DNA of 64,000 nucleotides from UBA7374 sp049890275 (GTDB lineage: Bacteria; Verrucomicrobiota; Verrucomicrobiia; Opitutales; Coraliomargaritaceae). The stretch covers positions 62,001-126,000 of the forward strand of contig JBMHBT010000006.1 of assembly GCA_049890275.1 (NCBI GenBank), in the 5' to 3' direction. The notes below the pieces were generated by a model. It made no database searches. It saw only the letters and a list, made by a program, of their open reading frames with translations, and was not told the DNA's origin. Both the position numbers and the translations under genes were made by a program. Shown in pieces: positions 1 to 7,448 of the stretch (positions within the stretch are counted from its first letter, which is position 1; the number at the start of each line of letters is the position of its first letter).

Positions 1-1096
1 GGTCGTGGTTGGCCATAGCGGTGATACGGAGGAAGCCTTCTTTGAGTTGTCGTTCACCGTAGTCGTAGTTGTTGGGGAAACAGATTACGCCGCTGGTTGG
101 GTCAATTAAGTCGTCTTCTACGCGGGCGTAGTGAAAGCGCTCTCGGGTATTGAAGAAGATGATGGTATCCTCCCAGCCGAATTCAGCCGGTTGGCGGTCG
201 AGTACGGTTATGGTTTCGGCGTAGCCGAGCTGGCCGATATTATCTGCTGCGGCGTCCGCAGACTGGTCCGAGCAGAGCCGCGTGGTCTCGACGACACCGG
301 CAGTGGAGAGGATGCGGTCAGCGGTTAGGGTGCTTCCGTCATCGAGCGTAATCGAAGTCGCTCGCTGGCCATCGGTCTGAATCTGCTGGACGCCACACTT
401 CATTTTGCGCAGACCACCGAGGGAGCGATATTTATCCTGCAGGAGGCGGATGATGACGCGGACGCCTTCTAGGGGGCGGGCAAAGCCTTCAAAGAAGAGG
501 GAGCGGAACATGATGGCGAATTGCCCGTAATCCATATCGTGCTCCTGTGCGCTGCCGTAGTACATGACGGGGCAGAAGAGCATATCCTCGAGCAGAGGAT
601 CGCTGATGTGCCTTTGCACTGCGGCACGAGCGGAGGTGGGTATGGCACCGAGGTTAAAGGCATCGAGTTGGCGGATTTCCTCCGCCAGAGTGCGGAAACC
701 ATCGATCTGCTGGGGGAAGCTGCGATCAATCTCTGACTCTAGCAGGGCAAAGTCGTTATTGAAGCGCAGTTCACAGCCTGGGAAGGCAATGCGTGAGCCG
801 TATTGGGGGCAAAGGTCGAGCGCATTGTATGGGATACGCAGTTGCCGGAGGAGCTTCGTCAGTGGAGTGCCCTTGGTGCCTTTGGGCACGTAGTTGGTCA
901 GGGCGTGCAGCCCAACATCGTATTTACGGCCATCAATGCTGTAGAAGGAGTTGAGTCCGCCGCTGGCATTATGACGCTCGAGAATGATGACTTCCTTGCC
1001 TGCCAGTGCCAGTCGAATACCCGCCGCGAGACCGGCCATTCCCGCCCCGATGATGACGGTTTCAAAGTGTTGCTTATCGATGGAGGTCGTAGGCAT
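1..1096 (-). CDS. CrtI-type FAD-dependent desaturase/isomerase (partial, C-terminus off window)
   Basis: The gene begins at the ATG at 1096 and runs off the left edge, leaving 365 codons without the C-terminus. A Rossmann nucleotide-binding motif GAGMAGLAAG lies at residues 17-26, followed by an acidic ILERH segment and GGLNS. This is the layout of phytoene-desaturase/retinol-saturase type FAD enzymes, which desaturate, saturate or isomerise polyene chains. It is the last gene of a minus-strand run, KAS-ACP-this gene, 62 bp after the ACP stop, so its substrate is probably an acyl or polyene chain made by the upstream pair; that is inference. The true substrate and direction of reaction cannot be read from the sequence. 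Other FAD amine-oxidase-like roles are possible. Confidence 0.75.
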   Translation of the reverse strand, partial: MPTTSIDKQHFETVIIGAGMAGLAAGIRLALAGKEVIILERHNASGGLNSFYSIDGRKYDVGLHALTNYVPKGTKGTPLTKLLRQLRIPYNALDLCPQYGSRIAFPGCELRFNNDFALLESEIDRSFPQQIDGFRTLAEEIRQLDAFNLGAIPTSARAAVQRHISDPLLEDMLFCPVMYYGSAQEHDMDYGQFAIMFRSLFFEGFARPLEGVRVIIRLLQDKYRSLGGLRKMKCGVQQIQTDGQRATSITLDDGSTLTADRILSTAGVVETTRLCSDQSADAAADNIGQLGYAETITVLDRQPAEFGWEDTIIFFNTRERFHYARVEDDLIDPTSGVICFPNNYDYGERQLKEGFLRITAMANHD

Positions 1097-1158
1097 GGGG
1101 TGCCCCCATTTTGGGGAGGCGTGTCTTCGGGCAGTGAATGCCGAGCGAGTCGAACGAA

Positions 1159-1410
1159 CTACTTTTCGTTAAATTTTGGCGTGAGGTATTCGGCGCAACT
1201 ATCGAGTGAGGCGAGCCTCGGGTAGTCGGCTTCAGGAACTTCAATGCCGTGCTGTTTGCGTAGCTCCATGACAATATCGAGGAAATCCATGGAATCGAGA
1301 TCCATCTGGTCCCGTAGGTTGACCTCACTTTTCAACCCACTCGTGTCTTCGTCGGGTGCGATTTCGTTGATGATGTCGATAACGATTTGTTTTACCTGAT
1401 CTTCTGTCAT
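1159..1410 (-). CDS. acyl carrier protein
   Basis: An 83-residue acidic helical protein with the phosphopantetheine attachment motif DSMDF, whose serine is Ser40. ACPs carry growing acyl chains as thioesters for ketosynthases in the cytoplasm. It sits 29 bp after the ketosynthase stop and 62 bp before the FAD enzyme, so it is probably dedicated to this operon. The general fatty-acid acpP is usually found with fabD/fabG/fabF, and those genes are absent here. The segment around the serine (LRDQMDLDSMDF) is diverged from typical housekeeping ACPs (usually DLGADSLD). Start chosen at the ATG at 1410. Confidence 0.88.
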   Translation of the reverse strand: MTEDQVKQIVIDIINEIAPDEDTSGLKSEVNLRDQMDLDSMDFLDIVMELRKQHGIEVPEADYPRLASLDSCAEYLTPKFNEK

Positions 1411-1439
1411 GTCGATGAATTCTTTTGGGCTGGGGTGGT

Positions 1440-2675
1440 TTATTTTGAGTACTTTCGCACGATGAGCGCGGAGTTGATTCCCAGCATTCCAAATGAGTTG
1501 TTAAGGATAAGTTCGACCGCGTCAACCTTCCTAGGCTGGTTCACGACGAGATTGGGTAATTCGCATTCCGGATCGAGTTCATCGACATTAATCGTGGGGT
1601 GGACGATCTGATCTTCAAAGGCGGGCAAATTACCTGCTAACTCGAGGGCTCCTGCAGCGCCCATGGCATGGCCGATAAAGCTTTTGGTGTTATTGACGTA
1701 TGTGCTGGGACAGTCGGCGAATACTTCAGCGATGGCTTTACACTCTTGAATGTCACCTTGTGGTGTCGATGTGGCGTGGGTATTGACGATGTCGATATCG
1801 CTGGCGCGGAGACCCGCTTGGGCAATTGCGCTTCGCATACATTCTGCCTGTCGAATGGGATTGGGTAGTACGTAGTCACTGGCATCGGAATTGATGCAGT
1901 AGCCAATGATTTCGCCGAGGATATGAGCGCCTCGTGCTTCAGCGTCTTCCAAGCGTTCCAGAGTATAAATGGCACCGCCTTCGGAGACAACGATGCCGTT
2001 TCGCGTTTTGTCAAATGGACGGCTCGCCTGGGTTGGATCGGAATGTTCGGCGAGGGCTCCTTGGCTTTTGAACCCGGCAAAAATACCGAAGGTTTGCACA
2101 CTTTCGCTGACGCCTCCGGCTAAGGCACAATCAACTTCTCCTAGGCGGAGCATCTGTACGGCTTGTACAAGGCCGGCATTTCCAGCAGCGCAGGCAGCCC
2201 CAATCGTGTAGTGGGGGCCGGTAATTCCCATATTGATGGTAATCTCCCCGGCGGGATTGTTGGCTACGGTTCGAGGGTTGTGGTGGTGGGTCCAGTAGCG
2301 GGTGTCATAGTCAAACTTGGAGATGTTATAGACCTCATTCTCTGTCTCCACATTTCCATGCTCGGTCGTGCCCACGTAGACGCCTATACGTGATTTATCA
2401 ATCGCATCGAAGTCCAACCCGCTGTCGGCGATTGCTTCGCGAGCGCAATAAATAGCAATACTTCCGGCTCGTGTACCGACGCGTAGTTCCTTTCGCGACT
2501 GGTATTTTTTTGCGTCAAAGTCGCAGATGCCGGCAGGTACCGGACCCATATAGCGCATTTCAATGGTTTGCACGCCGGATACCCCGTCAAGCAGTTGCTT
2601 GCGGTAGCTGTCCAAGCAGTTTCCGTTTGGAGAGGTCAGGCCCACACCTGTTATGACGATCCGTTTTTGATCCAT
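1440..2675 (-). CDS. beta-ketoacyl-ACP synthase (KAS II/FabF-like)
   Basis: A 411-residue thiolase-fold condensing enzyme starting MDQKRIVITGVG. An in-frame ATG four codons upstream (2687) is less family-like. The full Cys-His-His triad is present: Cys162 in GAACAAG, His300 in VNTHATSTPQGD and His336 in KSFIGHAMG, with Lys331 conserved. It should therefore perform decarboxylative Claisen condensation of malonyl-ACP. The C-terminal loop that in FabF/FabB reads FGFGGTN is here FGMLGIN (residues 395-401), which removes the usual gatekeeper Phe-Gly pattern and hints at an altered chain specificity. First gene of a KAS-ACP-FAD enzyme operon, probably a specialised lipid or polyene pathway rather than bulk fatty-acid synthesis. 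Confidence 0.88.
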   Translation of the reverse strand: MDQKRIVITGVGLTSPNGNCLDSYRKQLLDGVSGVQTIEMRYMGPVPAGICDFDAKKYQSRKELRVGTRAGSIAIYCAREAIADSGLDFDAIDKSRIGVYVGTTEHGNVETENEVYNISKFDYDTRYWTHHHNPRTVANNPAGEITINMGITGPHYTIGAACAAGNAGLVQAVQMLRLGEVDCALAGGVSESVQTFGIFAGFKSQGALAEHSDPTQASRPFDKTRNGIVVSEGGAIYTLERLEDAEARGAHILGEIIGYCINSDASDYVLPNPIRQAECMRSAIAQAGLRASDIDIVNTHATSTPQGDIQECKAIAEVFADCPSTYVNNTKSFIGHAMGAAGALELAGNLPAFEDQIVHPTINVDELDPECELPNLVVNQPRKVDAVELILNNSFGMLGINSALIVRKYSK

Positions 2676-2692
2676 GGGTAGTCGCATTTGTT

Positions 2693-2702
2693 ACCACGTG
2701 GT
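2693..2702. promoter_or_regulatory. 10-bp palindrome upstream of the KAS operon
   Basis: A perfect palindrome, ACCACGTGGT, ends 18 bp upstream of the ketosynthase start, in the 164-bp divergent gap shared with galE. It could be a repressor site, but a single 10-bp palindrome is weak evidence. Confidence 0.2.
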
Positions 2703-2839
2703 GCACTAGGGCTGTCAATCCCGTAAAAAGCAAGCCGCGTATGAAGCATTTTTTGAAAACCGTATTTTGAGCCGCTGTGAATCAGAAAATTTCGTTTTTC
2801 GCTTCGACAAGATTGGTTTCATCGTATGCATAGTTCGCC

Positions 2840-3823
2840 ATGAAAGTTCTTGTTGTCGGAGGCGCGGGTTATATCGGGAGTCATTGTGTACGCCAGTTGC
2901 AATTGGCGGGTCACGAGCCAGTCGTTATGGACAACTTGGTCTTTGGTCATCGGCAGGCTATAGCGGAGGATGTCCCCTTTTACGACTGTGATCTCGGTGA
3001 TCGTGCCGCCGTTGGTGAAGTGCTGGCCAAAGAGTCGATTGAACTGGTCATGCACTTCGCGGCATTTGCTTATGTCGGTGAATCCGTCACCGATCCGCGA
3101 AAATATTACGATAATAACTTTGTCGCCACGCTTCGCTTACTGGAGGCCATGCTGGACCACGGGGTCAAGAAATTCGTCTTTTCTTCGACTTGCGCGACCT
3201 ATGGAGAGCCGGAGACCTTGCCCCTGACGGAAGACATGCCCCAAGCGCCAATCAATCCTTACGGGCAGACGAAGCTGGATGTAGAAAATTGCCTGAAGTC
3301 ATTTGCCCGGGCCTATGGTTTGAGCTTTGCCGCGTTTCGTTACTTCAATGCTTCGGGCGCAGCCGAAGACGGTACGATTGGCGAGGATCACCAACCGGAG
3401 ACGCACCTCATTCCGCTTGTTATTGATGCGGCTACAGGGCGCCGCGAAAATATAAAAATTTTTGGCACGGATTATCCGACTCCGGATGGTACCTGCTTGC
3501 GTGATTACGTGCATGTTGACGATTTGTCCCGTGCCCACATAGCGGTTTTTGAAAAACTCGACCAGCCCGGTGCGGAGCATTTTTACAATTTGGGTACGGG
3601 TAAGCCTAATTCGGTTCGTGAGATTATCGACGCAGTCGAAGCGGTGACCGGCCTAACGGTCCCCGTTATTGAGTCGGAGCGTCGGCCTGGTGATCCACCG
3701 GCTCTCTACGCAGATTCCAGCAAAGCGGTTCGTGAGTTGGGCTGGGAGATCCAGTACACGGATGTAAAAGACATCATCGCAACAGCCTGGAAGTGGCATA
3801 AGGACCATCCCGAAGGCTTCTAA
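2840..3823 (+). CDS. galE: UDP-glucose 4-epimerase
   Basis: A 327-residue extended short-chain dehydrogenase that interconverts UDP-glucose and UDP-galactose in the cytoplasm. The N-terminal NAD-binding glycine motif is GGAGYIGSH. The catalytic site shows SSTCATYG followed by YGQTK (Tyr-x-x-x-Lys), and the sugar-binding RYFNASGA segment and the C-terminal RRPGDPP are in place. Length matches bacterial GalE (about 330-340). It supplies galactose for surface glycans or feeds galactose into the Leloir pathway. It stands alone, divergent from the KAS operon, with the sigma-factor gene 57 bp downstream. Related UDP-sugar epimerases cannot be fully excluded. Confidence 0.92.
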   Translation: MKVLVVGGAGYIGSHCVRQLQLAGHEPVVMDNLVFGHRQAIAEDVPFYDCDLGDRAAVGEVLAKESIELVMHFAAFAYVGESVTDPRKYYDNNFVATLRLLEAMLDHGVKKFVFSSTCATYGEPETLPLTEDMPQAPINPYGQTKLDVENCLKSFARAYGLSFAAFRYFNASGAAEDGTIGEDHQPETHLIPLVIDAATGRRENIKIFGTDYPTPDGTCLRDYVHVDDLSRAHIAVFEKLDQPGAEHFYNLGTGKPNSVREIIDAVEAVTGLTVPVIESERRPGDPPALYADSSKAVRELGWEIQYTDVKDIIATAWKWHKDHPEGF

Positions 3824-3880
3824 GAGGGGTCTTCTTTTGCTTGCCAGAGGTCGCGGCTTCTTGTTCTATTGCGAACTCAA

Positions 3881-4516
3881 ATGGCTACTTCTAGTTCAGT
3901 TACAAAGGCCTTTGCTCCGGAGAGCGCCGGGAAGCATTCTGCCGATCGGGATGCGGACTGGATCGTTGTGCAGGAAGTACAGGAAGGCCGGGTCGGTGCT
4001 TTTGATCAACTAGTCAGCAAGTATCGCGAGTCCATTTTTTCCATCATTTACAATTTGACCGGTAATCGCGAGGACGCTTCGGATCTCACTCAGATCACTT
4101 TTATTAAGGCATTTCGGGCCATTGGTCGTTTTCGTGGTCGCTCGGCGTTTTTTACTTGGTTGTACCGAATTGCCATAAATACAACGATGAGTTTCTTAAA
4201 AAAACACCGAAACCGGCGTTTTATTAATTACGAAACCATCGATGAATCCGCCAGCTCTTCTGAGATAGTTGAGAAATTAACTGCCAAAAGTCGTACAGAA
4301 AAGGGAGCTTTAGTGCGCGAATTGCAGGAAAGATTGAACGAATCACTGCAAAAATTGTCTCCTAAACATCGTACTGTTGTTATTTTACACGAAATCGAAG
4401 GCCTCGAACACGCTGCCATCGCGGAAGTCACCAAGACATCCGTGGGTACCGTGCGCTCCCGCCTTCACTATGCCAAACAGCAACTGCAATCCTATCTTAA
4501 GGATTATCTAGAGTAA
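3881..4516 (+). CDS. ECF-type RNA polymerase sigma factor (RpoE-like)
   Basis: A 211-residue sigma factor with region 2 (from about FDQLVSKYRESIFS through the -10 recognition segment DLTQITFIKAFRAI and FFTWLYRIAINT) and region 4 (LSPKHRTVVILHEIEG with a helix-turn-helix at VGTVRSRLHYAKQ). Regions 1.1 and 3 are missing, as in group 4 (ECF) factors. The ATG at 3881 is preferred over an in-frame TTG at 3869. It is followed after 78 bp by a membrane protein that looks like its anti-sigma factor and then by an HtrA-like PDZ protein, suggesting an envelope-stress regulon. No obvious GGAAC-type autoregulatory promoter was seen upstream. Confidence 0.92.
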   Translation: MATSSSVTKAFAPESAGKHSADRDADWIVVQEVQEGRVGAFDQLVSKYRESIFSIIYNLTGNREDASDLTQITFIKAFRAIGRFRGRSAFFTWLYRIAINTTMSFLKKHRNRRFINYETIDESASSSEIVEKLTAKSRTEKGALVRELQERLNESLQKLSPKHRTVVILHEIEGLEHAAIAEVTKTSVGTVRSRLHYAKQQLQSYLKDYLE

Positions 4517-4594
4517 GACTACACTCACATTTTACATTTTAGTACATGGATCTTTTGCCGACCCGCTTATTTCAAATCCAACGGAGAGAATCGT

Positions 4595-5104
4595 ATGCAT
4601 AACTCGAACGAACCGACAGATAAGAAAGTACAACTGGAAGATTTACTGCGCTTCAAGCAGGCAGAGCAGCCCGACGCAGCGTACTGGAGCCGCTTTGACC
4701 GTGAGCTCCACCAGCGAATGCTCCACACTCTGGTGAAAAAGGATCCACTTTACCGTCAAGTCCTGCGCGCCTTTACCGGTAAGTTGTTTCCGGTCGGTAT
4801 GTTGGCTACTGCTACAGCTGCCCTCGCGATCGTTGTCGGCTTGCCTTCCCCGCAATCAGTTTCGACTTCGCAGCCTGTATTAGTCACCTTGCCTGCATCT
4901 GCAGAAGCCTCTGTTGTCTCTATTTCTCATGTGGAGGTCGTCGATTATGCGATCGATGCTATCAGTGTGGGGGAGGCTGATTTTCAGCGCGATTTCGGGA
5001 TGGATCGGATGGAGTCTTCGGAACTTTCCCAGGCAGATTACTCCGTCCAAGATGTGGCAGCTCCACGCTCCGGTGGCCCGATGCTTGCCAGTTTGACTTT
5101 TTAG
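4595..5104 (+). CDS. single-pass membrane protein, probable anti-sigma factor
   Basis: A 169-residue protein with a charged N-terminal domain (residues 1-60, containing LEDLLRFKQAEQPDAAYW and RFDRELHQRM), one membrane segment at about 64-83 (LFPVGMLATATAALAIVVGL) and an acidic C-terminal tail of about 85 residues outside the membrane. The start is supported by a GGAGAG ribosome site. No zinc-binding HxxxCxxC anti-sigma motif is present. Its position, between an ECF sigma gene and an HtrA-like gene 3-9 bp downstream, and its RseA-like topology suggest that it sequesters the sigma factor at the inner membrane. This is inference from context; no named family was recognised. Confidence 0.65.
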   Translation: MHNSNEPTDKKVQLEDLLRFKQAEQPDAAYWSRFDRELHQRMLHTLVKKDPLYRQVLRAFTGKLFPVGMLATATAALAIVVGLPSPQSVSTSQPVLVTLPASAEASVVSISHVEVVDYAIDAISVGEADFQRDFGMDRMESSELSQADYSVQDVAAPRSGGPMLASLTF

Positions 5105-5113
5105 CGAGTGGAA

Positions 5114-6199
<1,086 letters not shown>

Positions 6200-6247
6200 T
6201 ATTTGTTAGCAGCCCGCTGGATCGAAAGGCCTTCAGTCGCTCTTCGC

Positions 6248-7345
6248 TTATTTTCGGTGCATAGGTATCTGCACAAGGGTAAGCGCCTCTTTGTGCCCGC
6301 GCAGATCTACAGACAAGTCTCCTTTGAGCGCAGCGGCCTTCACCAATGCACTCCCGATCGGGCAGCCTAATATCGGTGAATGGGTGCCGGATAAAACGGT
6401 GCCGATCGCTTCGCCTGCGGCGTCCACCACGCTAGTGCCTTCCCGCGCAATACGCCGACCCGTCAGCTTGAAATGAACCACCCGCCGATCCGGGCCATTT
6501 TCGGCCTGTGCGAGCAGTGCCACTTTACCAACGAAGTCCGGCTTGTTTAATTTTACTGTCCAGTCGAATCCCGCTTCCAGAGGAGTGATGGTTTCGGATA
6601 ACTCGTGCCCGTATAGTGGCAGTCCCGCCTCTAGGCGGAGACTATCCCGGGCGCCAAGGCCACATAGTTGGAGTCCTTCTTTGGCTCCTTCTTTCATCAA
6701 TCGGGTGGCGACTACATCTGCATCATCCACTCCCAGAAAAAGCTCAAATCCATCTTCACCCGTATAACCGGTGCGGCAGATACGGATACTTACACCGCTC
6801 TCTAAAGAGCAACACTCGTGTCGAAAACGTCCCAATTCAGTGATTCCCGATAAACCGCTCGCCTCCAGAATAATCGCTGCTTTAGGCCCCTGCAGGGCGA
6901 GTAGCGCAAAGGCATCCGATTCATCCCTTACAGTCGCAGTCGTCCCCCATTCCTTGGCCTTGCTGTGCATCCATTCCAGATCTTTGGCTTGGTTGGCGGC
7001 ATTCACACAGACGAGAAATTCCTCGTCATCAATCCGGTAGACGATCAGGTCATCGACCACACCTCCGTCTTCATAGCACATCGGGGAATAGATGGCTCTG
7101 CCGTTGGCTGCGCTTGCGATCGAGTTGGTCAGCAGGCGATCTAAAAAGTCTGCCGCATCGGCACCGGTCACTCGCACTTCGCCCATATGGCTCACATCAA
7201 AGAGTCCGGCGGTATTCCGCACCGCCTTATGCTCCTCAATAATACTGCTGTACTGTACAGGCATCTCCCATCCGCCAAAGGGTACAAAACGAGCGCCGTG
7301 TGCTTGGTGAAAAGGATGAAGTGGCAGTTTTCGGGGATTGTCCAT
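6248..7345 (-). CDS. gcvT: aminomethyltransferase, glycine cleavage T protein
   Basis: A 365-residue GcvT that transfers the methylene group from aminomethyl-lipoyl H protein to tetrahydrofolate, releasing ammonia. Family landmarks are FGGWEMPVQY near the N-terminus, GLFDVSHMGEV, YSPMCYEDGGVVDD and YTGEDGFELF. Length is normal (about 360-370). It is divergent from gcvP, with about 100 bp between starts and no glycine-riboswitch architecture visible there. The H and L protein genes are not in this window. The N-terminal segment HPFHQAHGARFV is typical. Confidence 0.95.
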   Translation of the reverse strand: MDNPRKLPLHPFHQAHGARFVPFGGWEMPVQYSSIIEEHKAVRNTAGLFDVSHMGEVRVTGADAADFLDRLLTNSIASAANGRAIYSPMCYEDGGVVDDLIVYRIDDEEFLVCVNAANQAKDLEWMHSKAKEWGTTATVRDESDAFALLALQGPKAAIILEASGLSGITELGRFRHECCSLESGVSIRICRTGYTGEDGFELFLGVDDADVVATRLMKEGAKEGLQLCGLGARDSLRLEAGLPLYGHELSETITPLEAGFDWTVKLNKPDFVGKVALLAQAENGPDRRVVHFKLTGRRIAREGTSVVDAAGEAIGTVLSGTHSPILGCPIGSALVKAAALKGDLSVDLRGHKEALTLVQIPMHRK

Positions 7346-7448
7346 CGATCTATGAATTAAGCGATCTGTGCTGTAGGGCGACTTTTATTAGTTAACCGGA
7401 TTCTCGGGTTTGCCAAGCCGCCAGATTTGGTTTGTTTACATTTATTCA

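Noticed and set aside
7346..7448. glycine riboswitch between gcvT and gcvP
   Set aside because: The spacer is only about 100 bp and lacks the paired aptamer architecture; an ordinary divergent promoter is more likely.
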